DNA from: Bifidobacterium vespertilionis
GTDB lineage: Bacteria > Actinomycetota > Actinomycetes > Actinomycetales > Bifidobacteriaceae
Reading direction: 5' to 3'
DNA: 64,000 nt
Assembly (NCBI RefSeq): GCF_008698145.1
Contig: NZ_RZNZ01000017.1
Location: 1 to 64,000, forward strand
A program made the position numbers and the translations under genes. The notes beneath the pieces are model-generated. The model had not been told where the DNA came from. It did no database searches and worked only from the letters and a program-made list of their open reading frames with translations. Positions within the stretch are counted from its first letter, which is position 1. Every line of letters begins with the position of its first letter. This document shows positions 1 to 8,447 of this stretch, piece by piece.

Positions 1-109
1 GTAGATAGCGAGGGTAGCATGGGTGTCGTGGTTGTTCTCTGGCGACGAGAGCGCGGCCCCGGTGACCGCCACCTACGCTTTGGTGGGCAGCGTCGGGGGG
101 GTGTAAGAG

Positions 110-428
110 GCGGTGACAGGGCGTGTGACGTGGGGTGCGCTGTGACGTGGGGCGTGACAGGGCGTGTGACGTGGGGCGCGCTGTGACCCGGAGTGTGACC
201 GGGCGTGCGGCTGTGTGACGCGGCGTGCCCACACCCGGTCACAGGGGTCCAAAAACCGCCATTTTCCAACGTTTTTCAACGGCCGTGACCGGGAATGGAC
301 ACCCCATGTCACACGCCATGTCACAATCACACGCCCGGTCACACGCCGAGTCACAGCGCGCCCCACGTCACACGCCCTGTCACGCCCCACGTCACAGCGC
401 ACCCCACGTCACACGCCCTGTCACGCCC
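110..428. repeat. GTGTGAC-rich palindromic repeat region
   Basis: The first 456 bases hold no convincing gene. From about 110 to 220 the strand repeats GTGTGAC and CGTGACAGGGCGTGTGACG variants. From about 300 to 428 it repeats their reverse complement (GTCACACGCCCTGTCACGCC). The two halves form a large imperfect inverted repeat around an AT-richer centre at about 245-290 (CCAAAAACCGCCATTTTCC followed by AACGTTTTTCAACGG). A second copy with a recognisably related centre lies at 38895-39068. Open frames across this stretch are repeat translations rich in Arg, His, Thr and Pro and are not accepted as genes. Function is unknown. Confidence 0.8.
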
Positions 429-456
429 GCAACCCCGGCCACGCCGCCGGCCCCGA

Positions 457-1854
457 TCACCCCACCAGATCGTGCTGCGTCCACCTGCCCGTGCGGTACC
501 GCAGGTAGAACAGCAGCGCCCGCACGCCCCACTCGGAGCACCAGACCAGCCACAGGCCCACGATCTGCAAGCCGAACACCACGGAGACCAGATACCCCAC
601 GCCGATGCGGTAGATCCACATCGAGGACAGCGAGCAGATCGTGGTCCACTTGCCATCGCCGGCCGCGCGCAGTGTGGCGGGCAGGATCGACTGCAGCGAG
701 AAGAGCAGCGGGTATCCCACGAGGTTGATGATGAACAGGATCCACAGGGTGCCGTGGATCTCCTCGGGCGCATGGAAGAACGAGTCCAGTGCCCACGGGT
801 AGAGGGCCGCCATGACCAGTCCGCACGCCAGCGAGCTCACGGATCCGACGGCGATGAACAGCCATGTGATCTTCTTGGCGTAGGCGTAGTCGCGCGCCCC
901 GATCGCGGCACCGGCGATCGGAACGACCGCGGTGCACAGTGTGCGCGGGACGATCTCGATCCATCGCACCCACGAGTAGATGATGCCGTTGGCGGCGAGC
1001 TGGAGGGTGCCGAAGGGCACGATGAACATCTGGATGATCAGTTTGCCGCCGTTGAAGAACAGGTCCTCCAGAATGAACGGGGCGCTCACGGTGAGCACCT
1101 GCCATATGTCCGCGAGGTTGGGCCGGAGCAACAGCGCGCGCGTGAGCCTGAGCTCGCCGGCGTGCGCGACCAGCATCGCGCAGCCCATCACCGCACCCAC
1201 CAGCTGCGAGAGCACGGTCGCCCACGCCAGACCCTCCATGCCCCAGCCCAGCCATGTGACGAACACCAGATTGAGCAGCATGTTCGACCCGTTGGTCACC
1301 AGGGACAACACCAGCGTGATCCGGGTGCGCCCGATGCCGCGCAGCACGCCCGCCACCGCCAGATACAGGCCGCGCAGGGGGTAGCTGACGAGCACGCCGA
1401 ACAGGAAGATGCTGATCTTGGCGAACACGTCAGGGTCGGCCGATCCGAAGAACAGACGGATGATCGGCTCCTCGAAGGCAAGCACGAGGCCCGAATACAC
1501 CACGGTCACGGCGATCATGGCGTGCAGCGAGGCGGCCGTGACGCGCCCGATCCTGTCCTTGTGGCCGGCGCCGAAGTGCTGCGCCACAAGCACGCATGCG
1601 CCTAAGGCGATCGAGTTGAACGTGCCGAACATGAGCCAGTGGATGGCGTTCGCGGTGTTGACCGCACCGACCGACGAGGCGCCGTCGGAGCTGATGATGC
1701 CGGTGTTGCAGAAGTCCACAAGGGCCAAAAACACGGTGTCCACGAACACGGGCAGGGTCAGGTTGTACACATCGCGCGCGGAATAGTTGGGGCCGCTGAA
1801 CGCGTGGACGGCTCGTTGGAAATGGGCGTTGGACGCGAGATCCGGCCGGTGCAT
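457..1854 (-). CDS. MATE-family multidrug/metabolite exporter
   Basis: Predicted inner-membrane antiporter of 465 aa with about 12 hydrophobic segments in the two-bundle MATE arrangement. The first helix region begins near residue 30 (LTLPVFVDTVFLALVDF) and is followed by the typical GACVLVAQHFGAG stretch. MATE proteins expel cationic drugs or metabolites using Na+ or H+ gradients; the substrate here cannot be told. I chose the ATG at 1854 because AGAGGAGC lies about 7 nt upstream; a TTG at 1890 would add 12 residues. It lies 173 bp downstream of the amidotransferase gene on the same strand. A second, divergent MATE gene lies at 42296-43639. Confidence 0.88.
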   Translation of the reverse strand: MHRPDLASNAHFQRAVHAFSGPNYSARDVYNLTLPVFVDTVFLALVDFCNTGIISSDGASSVGAVNTANAIHWLMFGTFNSIALGACVLVAQHFGAGHKDRIGRVTAASLHAMIAVTVVYSGLVLAFEEPIIRLFFGSADPDVFAKISIFLFGVLVSYPLRGLYLAVAGVLRGIGRTRITLVLSLVTNGSNMLLNLVFVTWLGWGMEGLAWATVLSQLVGAVMGCAMLVAHAGELRLTRALLLRPNLADIWQVLTVSAPFILEDLFFNGGKLIIQMFIVPFGTLQLAANGIIYSWVRWIEIVPRTLCTAVVPIAGAAIGARDYAYAKKITWLFIAVGSVSSLACGLVMAALYPWALDSFFHAPEEIHGTLWILFIINLVGYPLLFSLQSILPATLRAAGDGKWTTICSLSSMWIYRIGVGYLVSVVFGLQIVGLWLVWCSEWGVRALLFYLRYRTGRWTQHDLVG

Positions 1855-2027
1855 CGTCGCAGCTCCTCTGGGTGTCTTGCCGTTGGCCAACGCCGACGGA
1901 TCGACGCTGATGGACGGGCACCCATGCTAGTGCAACGTTGTCGTCCAAACGGAATGGTTGCCAGAAGTTGCCGATTTGGGCGGTGGCGCGAGACCCGTGT
2001 CGCACGGCCCGCCGCCCGGATCAGACG

Positions 2028-2885
2028 CTACAGCGTGCGCAGGCGGAACTCCCCGGTGCGGTTCGAAGCGACGATCATGTGATCGTTCGGCAGCTCGGTC
2101 CAGCCGTATTCGGCGGGCTGGTCGAATCCGGAGGAGGCGGCCACCACGCCGCCGGTGTTGAGCTTGCGGTAGCGGATCACGCGGTAGTCGTGCGCGAACC
2201 GTTCCATGCCGTAGGACTCGTACAGCTCGATCACGCGCGGCGAAACCTCCTTGCGGGCGCAGGCGCGCAGGATCACCAGTTCGTTCTCGCTCTGCAGCAT
2301 GCAGTTGTAGGAGCTCAGCGGATAGGTTTTGCGCAGCAGCGCCACGGCCTGGGAGACCGATTCGGCCAGCGTGCAGCCCATGCGCACACGCTCCAGGATG
2401 AGCGCGAAGTAGATCGCCGAATCGCTGCGGCCGCCGGTTTCCGCCAGGATGGTGCGATCCACCGGAAAGTCGTGGTTGGTGACGATGTTGAGGCCGGTCT
2501 GCTCGGAGGAGATGTCGCCGTTGTGCATGAAGCTCAGACCGTCGCAGAAGAACGGCTGCTGGTTCTCGATGATCAGCGGCAGGCCGGAGGACGCGAGGCG
2601 CAGATGGTAGATGCCGCCGCGGGCGCCCTGGCGGGAGACCAGCTGGTAGATCTGATCGAACCGGGCGGCGACGGTGGACTTGTACAGGCGCGTGGCGGTT
2701 TCCGGCGTGCGCGCGCCGCCGTCGGAAAAGTGGCGGGTCACGGTCGGCTCAGTGACGAGCGCGCAGCCCCAACCGTCATTGTGGATCATGGACTGCTGAC
2801 GGTACTGTTCGGCCAACCGCGTACCCAGCACATCCTGAAGGCTGAGATTGCGGCCCGACGTGGCATAACCAAGCAATCTGCACAT
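2028..2885 (-). CDS. Class II glutamine amidotransferase (YafJ/EgtC-like)
   Basis: A 285 aa stand-alone Ntn-type glutamine amidotransferase domain. It opens with MCRLLGY, so Cys2 becomes the N-terminal nucleophile after Met removal, as in GATase class II enzymes. HNDGWG near residue 36, a YHLRLASSG segment and the HNGD motif (FMHNGDI) complete the active-site signature. The family hydrolyses the amide of glutamine or a gamma-glutamyl conjugate; members include YafJ and the ergothioneine enzyme EgtC, but no other egt gene is nearby, so the substrate is unknown. GGAGGACT immediately precedes the ATG. The roughly 200 bp upstream toward kup shows nothing I can name. Confidence 0.85.
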   Translation of the reverse strand: MCRLLGYATSGRNLSLQDVLGTRLAEQYRQQSMIHNDGWGCALVTEPTVTRHFSDGGARTPETATRLYKSTVAARFDQIYQLVSRQGARGGIYHLRLASSGLPLIIENQQPFFCDGLSFMHNGDISSEQTGLNIVTNHDFPVDRTILAETGGRSDSAIYFALILERVRMGCTLAESVSQAVALLRKTYPLSSYNCMLQSENELVILRACARKEVSPRVIELYESYGMERFAHDYRVIRYRKLNTGGVVAASSGFDQPAEYGWTELPNDHMIVASNRTGEFRLRTL

Positions 2886-3085
2886 AGTCCTCCACCTTAA
2901 CGGCCAATCGCCGTTCGCACACGCGCGTCGTTATAACGGTTTCTTATGACCAGCCCGCATGCGGTCGGACATCAGTCATCTGAATAGGGCCGCCTGAACC
3001 CACAGCCCCGCCAAACCGGCCCGCCAAACCGACGGGGGCGCCCCGCCCCGCGATCAAACGCGGAACGCGGAACGCCCAGAAAGTC

Positions 3086-5545
3086 CTACTTCACCACCGG
3101 CCGGTTGCCCACGCGCACCAGACCGGGCACGCGCCACGTCGAGACGAACAGCGGCTGCGTTTCGATCAGCGGGTTGTAAGGAGCCAAGCCGAACCACTTG
3201 ACGGGCGAGCCGGCCACATGGCGGATCGCGTATTTGATCTGCAGCGACAGCGCGCCGCGCGAGGAGATCTTCGACTCGGGCATCAGGGCCTTGTGGATCA
3301 GCACGTAGCGGATCGTGCCGATCTGCGGGTCGGCGTCCACCTTCGGGTAGATCGACTTCTGCTGCGGCAGTTCGCCGGAACGGGACAGATCGTGCATGAT
3401 CTGGTGCAGGTACGCCGGGATGGACTGGTTGACCTTGAAGCCCAGGCGGATGCGCACGCGGAACAGGTAGTTCGTGCCGAAGTTCTCCACCGAGTACTCG
3501 CGCGTGAACGGCTCGTCTGTGGTCTGCACGGACACGGCCCACCAGGCGCGGGCGCGCTTGGGGTGGTCGGCGAAGATGGAGAAGAAGATGTCCGTGTCCA
3601 GGCGCTTCATGTCCGGATCGGACGTCAGGTACACGATGTTGTCCGCGAAGTACGGGATGCGGAAGTCGCCGTGCAGGCGCTCCAGGGCCGGCAGGCAGTC
3701 CTTGGGGGCCATGTGGCGGCGCTGGGCGCGCTCGAGCTTGGTGCCCTCGTTCCACGTGTACATGATGATCAGGATCGCCACGGTGAGCAGCAGCGTGAAC
3801 CAGCCGCCGTGCAGGAACTTGGCCATCGACGCCACGAAGAACATGACCTGGATCGCCAGGAAGATCACGGTGAACACGATCGCGCCCACCCGCTTGCCGT
3901 CATGCCACAGGTAGACCGCCAGCAGGACGGTGGTGGTGATCATCGTGATCGTCAGGGCCAAGCCATAGGCGGCGGAGATGTGCTCGGAGTCCTTGAAGAT
4001 GCCCAGCACGATCAGCGTGGCCGCGCACAGCACGAAGTTGATGGTGGGGATGTACAGCTGGCCGCGCGTGCGGGCCGGGTAGCGCACCTGCAGATGAGGC
4101 ATCCAGTTGAGGCCGGTTGCCTCGGAGACCATGGTGAACGCGCCGGTGATCAGGGCCTGCGAGGCGATGATGCCGGCCGTGACGGACAGGATCACGGCCA
4201 CGTAGCGCACCTCGGGGGTCATCATCTGGAAGAACGGGTTGAGGCCCGGCACATCGACGAGCTCCGGATTGTGCTGGTTGCGCAGGATCCACGCGCCCTG
4301 GCCGAAGTAGTTGAACACGAGGGCGATCTTGATGAACGGCCAGGTGAAGTAGATGTTGCCGCGCCCCACATGGCCCATGTCCGAGTACAGGGCCTCGGCG
4401 CCGGTGGTGGACAGGAACACCGTGCCCATCAGGGCGATGCCGGCCGCATTGTGCGGGCTGAACAGGAACTTGACGCCGTACACCGGGTTGAGGGCGGCCA
4501 GGATGCCCCAATCGCCGCCGATGTTGACGATGCCCACCACGGCGAGGAAGCCGAACCAGACGAGCACCAGCGAGCCGAACACCTTGCCGATGGACTCGGT
4601 GCCGCGCGACTGCACGGAGAACAGCACCACGATGATCACCACGGTGATCATGAGCGTGAGGTTCTCGTTCTCCCGGAACAGCGGCTCCATGAGCGGGATG
4701 GTCTTGAGGCCCTCCACGGCGGAGGAGATGGACACGGCCGGCGTGAGTACCGAATCGGCCAGGAAGGCCGCGCCGCCCAGCATGGCGGGGATCGTCAGCC
4801 ACGTGCCGTACCTGCGGATCAGCGAGTACAGGGCGAAGATGCCGCCCTCGCCCTTGTTGTCGATGCGCATGGCGATGAACACGTACTTGACCGTGGTGAT
4901 GAGGGTGATCGACCAGAACACCAGCGAGAGCATGCCGTAGACGGCCTCCTCGCTCGCGTTGGCCAGACCGCCCTGACCGGACAGGAACGTCTGGGCGGTG
5001 TACAGGGGCGAGGTGCCGATGTCGCCGTACACCACGCCGAGCGCCACGATCGCCATGCCGAAGGTCACCTTGTCCGGACCGGACTGCAGGCGGGCCCACC
5101 ACCGGCCGATCGGGCCCCTGGACTGGGCCTTGGCGAGGCGCTCGGCCTCCTTGCGCTGCTGCTCCTTCTGCTTGGTGAGCTCGGCGCGCTCCTCCTTAGT
5201 GAGCACGCGCCGGGAGACCTTGGGCGCGTTGGTGAAGTTGCCGCGGGGCAACACGGCGGTATCCGTGACGTCGGCCTTGCTGCGTGCCGCGGTCGGCTTG
5301 GCGGGCTGCGGTTTGGCCGTCTGCGGCGCCGGCTTGCGGTCCCACGCGGGATGCTCCGACTGCGGCTGCGGTTCGTGCTGAGCGGCAGGCCGGGAGGTGC
5401 CGGCGGCCGGGGCGGGCTTGGCGGAGGGGTTCGGAGTCTGAGCGGGCTTGGCGGCCGCGGACTTCACGTCCGAGGGCTTGGCCGTCGCATTCTTGACGTC
5501 CGCCGGCCGATCCCCCTTGGGCTCGTGCTGTTCGTCTTGCACCAT
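3086..5545 (-). CDS. kup: Kup-family potassium uptake permease
   Basis: Predicted K+/H+ symporter of the KUP/HAK/KT family, 819 aa. The membrane domain begins near residue 134 with VVYGDIGTSPLY, the family hallmark, followed by about 12 membrane segments and a cytosolic C-terminal domain of about 200 aa. Family members are commonly 620-700 aa; the extra length is an N-terminal tail of about 115 residues rich in Pro, Ala and Lys that looks disordered. I chose ATG 5545 (MVQDEQ) because GAAAGGACG lies just upstream; an in-frame start at 5581 lacks a good ribosome site. The 248 bp upstream shows no riboswitch I could confirm. Confidence 0.92.
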   Translation of the reverse strand: MVQDEQHEPKGDRPADVKNATAKPSDVKSAAAKPAQTPNPSAKPAPAAGTSRPAAQHEPQPQSEHPAWDRKPAPQTAKPQPAKPTAARSKADVTDTAVLPRGNFTNAPKVSRRVLTKEERAELTKQKEQQRKEAERLAKAQSRGPIGRWWARLQSGPDKVTFGMAIVALGVVYGDIGTSPLYTAQTFLSGQGGLANASEEAVYGMLSLVFWSITLITTVKYVFIAMRIDNKGEGGIFALYSLIRRYGTWLTIPAMLGGAAFLADSVLTPAVSISSAVEGLKTIPLMEPLFRENENLTLMITVVIIVVLFSVQSRGTESIGKVFGSLVLVWFGFLAVVGIVNIGGDWGILAALNPVYGVKFLFSPHNAAGIALMGTVFLSTTGAEALYSDMGHVGRGNIYFTWPFIKIALVFNYFGQGAWILRNQHNPELVDVPGLNPFFQMMTPEVRYVAVILSVTAGIIASQALITGAFTMVSEATGLNWMPHLQVRYPARTRGQLYIPTINFVLCAATLIVLGIFKDSEHISAAYGLALTITMITTTVLLAVYLWHDGKRVGAIVFTVIFLAIQVMFFVASMAKFLHGGWFTLLLTVAILIIMYTWNEGTKLERAQRRHMAPKDCLPALERLHGDFRIPYFADNIVYLTSDPDMKRLDTDIFFSIFADHPKRARAWWAVSVQTTDEPFTREYSVENFGTNYLFRVRIRLGFKVNQSIPAYLHQIMHDLSRSGELPQQKSIYPKVDADPQIGTIRYVLIHKALMPESKISSRGALSLQIKYAIRHVAGSPVKWFGLAPYNPLIETQPLFVSTWRVPGLVRVGNRPVVK

Positions 5546-5793
5546 GTACGTCCTTTCAGATCCTTCACGGCACACACACATTCTCTCTTGCAGAGGGATA
5601 CGTTAGTACCAAATGACGTAATTAGGAAATCGTCAGGATGAACAGCAGCCGAATTTCGCGCATTTGAGCCAAAATCGGCCCACAGGCCAAGCGGCTCATG
5701 GGCTCCCGTCCGCAAGATCGCGGCGATCAGCCCGTTAGCGTTCCGTCAGTCATGGGTAAGCGATCCGTTAGGACGCGGCCGGCCCAGCCGCGG

Positions 5794-6753
5794 TCAGACG
5801 CCGTAGACCTCGCGCGTGACCGCGCGCGTGGCCCGCGCCACCGCGGCGAGCGGCAGATCCATCGCGTCGGCGAGCGCGGTGAGCGTGTACGGGATCATGT
5901 AGGGCGCGTTGGTCCGTCCCCGGTACGGCATGGGCGTGAGGTACGGCGCGTCCGTTTCCACCATGATGTGATCCAGCCCCACCAATCGCGCCGATTCGCG
6001 AATGCCGTCGTTGCCCTTGTAGCTCACGGTGCCGGAGAAGCTCAGGTACCAGCCCTGCTCGCGCGCGATCTCGCCCATTTCCGCATCCCCGGAATAGGAG
6101 TGGAACACCGTGCGCTCGGGGGCCCCGTCCGCCAGCAGCGTCTCGATCACCTCACGATGCGAGTCGCGATCGTGGATCTGCATGGGCAGGCCGAGCTCCT
6201 TGGCCAAGGCGATATGCGCGCGAAACGCCTCGCGCTGCAACTCCTTGGCCCCCTCGCCGGTGCGGAACAGGTCCATGCCGGTCTCGCCGATCGCCACCAC
6301 CTGATCGGGGTACTGCGTGGCGAGCCGATGCACCTCGGCCAGCGCGTCCTCGAACGACGTTTCATGCCAAGGCTTGTACTTGAGTTCCAAACCGTCCGGC
6401 CCGGGCACGCCTCGGTGCCCGTGGAGCACGGACTCGTTGGGATGGATCGCGAGCGCCGCGTGCACAAGACCCGGGTGATCGACGGCCATCCGGACCGCGG
6501 TCATCAGGTTCGGCAGCTCGCAACCCACGTCGATAATACCCTCAATGCCGACAGCCCGCGCCTGTCCCAGAATCTCGTCCACATCGTAGACCGGCACGGG
6601 GGGCTGCCCCTTGGCCTCGGCCTCGTGGCTCATGGCCCTGGCGAAGGGGATCACGGAGGCCACATGCGTATGGTTGTCGATCGTGCACGCCCCGTCCGGC
6701 AGCGGCGCCGGCGCGGGGGCCCAGCTGCGGTCCCTGTGGTGGTGTTTGCTCAT
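5794..6753 (-). CDS. tatD: TatD-family metal-dependent hydrolase
   Basis: A TIM-barrel deoxyribonuclease-like hydrolase of the TatD family, about 319 aa. It shows the full metal set: HTH near the N terminus (IDNHTHV), Glu in AIGETGMDLF, His in QIHDRDSH, His in FHSYSGD and Asp in VETDAPYLTP. TatD proteins cleave DNA 3' ends and are linked to DNA repair or quality control; the cellular substrate here is not known. The start is uncertain: ATG 6753 gives MSKHHH, while a GTG at 6783 is in frame and lies only 3 nt after the yesL-like stop, which suggests cotranscription and possible coupling. Confidence 0.88.
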   Translation of the reverse strand: MSKHHHRDRSWAPAPAPLPDGACTIDNHTHVASVIPFARAMSHEAEAKGQPPVPVYDVDEILGQARAVGIEGIIDVGCELPNLMTAVRMAVDHPGLVHAALAIHPNESVLHGHRGVPGPDGLELKYKPWHETSFEDALAEVHRLATQYPDQVVAIGETGMDLFRTGEGAKELQREAFRAHIALAKELGLPMQIHDRDSHREVIETLLADGAPERTVFHSYSGDAEMGEIAREQGWYLSFSGTVSYKGNDGIRESARLVGLDHIMVETDAPYLTPMPYRGRTNAPYMIPYTLTALADAMDLPLAAVARATRAVTREVYGV

Positions 6754-6786
6754 CGCGATCGCCCGCCCATCATCATTGCACACCCA

Positions 6787-7548
6787 TCATTTACGCAGGC
6801 TGCTGCGGTCGAAGCGCTCCGGCGCGGCGCCCTGCGACCCGGCCATCGAACCGGATCCGGCAGCAGTCTCCGCCTCGGACTGCCGGGCCTTGAGATCCTT
6901 CTCATTCGGCTCGAGCACATGCACGTCCATGCCGGGCAGGCGGCCCCACGAGTAGATCGCCATCATGGTGGCGAACACCGGCACGCCCACACCGAAGGTC
7001 ATGAGCAGACCGGGCCACTGCCAGTAGGCCCACACGGTGAGCAGGAACAGGCAGAACACCATGAGGCTGCACATCGGGCGCGCGATCACCATGGACAGCG
7101 ACGTGCGCAGGGTCCACATGAAGCCCTCGTCGAAGTTCGCGCGGATCGCCCAGCTCATGAATACGAACAGGCCGTAGATCAGGTTGAGCAGGAGCAGCAC
7201 GCCGGAGACCGCGTAGCCGATGCGGCCCATGTCGTTGTTCTGCACCAGCCAGTACTCCCAGATGATCAGCGCCCAGATCAGGAACTGCGGCCAGCCGAAC
7301 ACGTTGGCCTGCACGAGCTCGTCCTTCCACGCGCGGTGGAACGTGACCCATGTGCGCCTGACGGTCCACGAGCGGTCGTCCACGTCCAGCAGCCAGGTGC
7401 GGTAGGTGGAGTAGGTGGCCGCGATGGACGGGAACAGGCCGGCGACAACCAATCCCATCACGGTGTGGACGATGAACGCCACGTTGACGATGAAGATCAT
7501 CAGGATCACGCGGCAGACGAATTCGTATTTCAGGGCGAAGCCTTTCAT
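6787..7548 (-). CDS. YesL/DUF624 family membrane protein
   Basis: A 253 aa integral membrane protein of the YesL (DUF624) family with about five hydrophobic segments (for example ILMIFIVNVAFIVHTVMGLVVAG minus its ends, and SGVLLLLNLIYGLFVFMSW) and the family-typical RTWVTFHRAWKDELVQANVFG segment. YesL-type genes often sit next to LplA/B/C-type importers and pectin hydrolases in Firmicutes; their role is unknown. AGGAGG precedes the ATG. It lies just outside the polysaccharide locus and reads into tatD. A decayed relative of its C terminus (GRLPGMDIHV) is found at the other end of that locus, at 25986-26101. Confidence 0.85.
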   Translation of the reverse strand: MKGFALKYEFVCRVILMIFIVNVAFIVHTVMGLVVAGLFPSIAATYSTYRTWLLDVDDRSWTVRRTWVTFHRAWKDELVQANVFGWPQFLIWALIIWEYWLVQNNDMGRIGYAVSGVLLLLNLIYGLFVFMSWAIRANFDEGFMWTLRTSLSMVIARPMCSLMVFCLFLLTVWAYWQWPGLLMTFGVGVPVFATMMAIYSWGRLPGMDVHVLEPNEKDLKARQSEAETAAGSGSMAGSQGAAPERFDRSSLRK

Positions 7549-7602
7549 GGCATCGAACCTCCTGTGTTCAAGAAACGGCTCCGACTATCGTAGCGCATGC
7601 GA

Positions 7603-7870
7603 ATTCATCCTGAGGAAAGTGCAGTTCCTCTTCGTCATCCTGAGCGCTGAGCCGTGAATCAGACAGCCCGGTGGGCTGTCCGTAGGCAGGCCGAGCCGTG
7701 AAGCGAACGCCGGCGGCGTTCGCAGGCGAGGGCGAACGACAGTGAGCGAATGAAGCCGCGGCCGCAGGCCGACCGCAGTTGCGGTCGAGCCGCCGCCAAG
7801 GCGGCGACGGTCCGGCGCAGCCGGACACGGTAGGGCGGAGTCGAAGGATCCTTCGCTTCCTTCGGGATAG
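7603..7870. repeat. Chain of perfect mini-palindromes plus BOX-like repeat
   Basis: The 332 bp between the YesL gene and the GH28 remnant has no gene. It contains TCATCCTGAG repeat pieces and then six perfect palindromes in a row, mostly with loops of 2-3 nt: 7662-7680 (arms GACAGCCC), 7703-7723 (arms GCGAACGCC), 7759-7771 (CGGCCGCAGGCCG), 7771-7786 (GACCGCAGTTGCGGTC), 7792-7805 (GCCGCCAAGGCGGC) and 7811-7825 (TCCGGCGCAGCCGGA). It ends with GGAGTCGAAGGATCCTTCG. The GACAGCCC palindrome recurs at 17300-17320 and in variant form at 58200-58222. Confidence 0.8.
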
Positions 7871-7880
7871 CGTAGGGGGA

Positions 7881-8447
7881 TTACTCGCCCACGGTGATGA
7901 GACTCGCATAGCATTCCATTTCGAGCCCCTCAAAGCGTGCCTTCACGCGAGGTTCGTAGTCGCGCGGATCGGCGCTGCCTTGCAACATGGCATCTTCGGC
8001 GAGGACCAGCTCGCTATGGGATCGCATACGCAATGCCCCAGTGAGGAATACGCCGGCCGGAATGAGTACTGCCTCGTCCTGCCCGCAGTCATCGAGCGCA
8101 CGCTGGATTGCGTCGGTGTTGAGCATCCTGCCATCGCCGATCGCGTGATACGGCGCGGCGGTGACGTCGATCATCCTTTTGACGACGGCGGTGCGGAATG
8201 TCGCAGCGGTAAGCGCTTCCGGTTCCGTACGAGTCCGCCGTTGCAATGACAGCTCGACCGAGTACTCGGCATCCGGATCCAATCCATCGATCACGGCGAA
8301 CGTACGGTCGATACCGTCGATGACGCGATCACCGATACAGAGCCGATACCGGTCGGATGCTCCGGCCGTCTCCGGCTTGTCCCAGCAGACGGTGAGCGAG
8401 TACGCACGCGGCACCGCCCGGAACAGGAATCCCGTCTTCGTCGTCAT
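7881..8447 (-). pseudogene. Truncated GH28 polygalacturonase-like gene (N-terminal remnant)
   Basis: 188 codons resembling the N terminus of exo-polygalacturonase-type GH28 proteins. A fibronectin-III-like start (residues 1-85) is followed by the first coil of the beta-helix (IGDGRMLNTDAIQRALDDCG, VLIPAGVFLTGAL). GH28 enzymes are usually 430-520 aa; every catalytic motif (NTD, the DD pair, GHG, RIK) would lie beyond the stop, so this remnant cannot be catalytic. The ATG overlaps the stop of the GH115-like gene (ATGA at 8444-8447), showing it was the last gene of the operon. The last codons (VGE-stop) and the DNA beyond match the end of the ABC exporter gene at 26256, which points to a recombination junction. 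Confidence 0.75.

Noticed and set aside
110..428. Small genes in the first 430 bp
   Set aside because: Frames on both strands simply read the GTGTGAC repeat.
3218..5641. Plus-strand open frame of about 807 codons
   Set aside because: It is antisense to kup, His/Arg/Gly-rich and lacks a ribosome site; a codon-bias shadow.
5546..5793. c-di-AMP riboswitch upstream of kup
   Set aside because: Short GGGAGCCC-like pieces are present, but the conserved core cannot be built convincingly by eye; a covariance-model search would decide.
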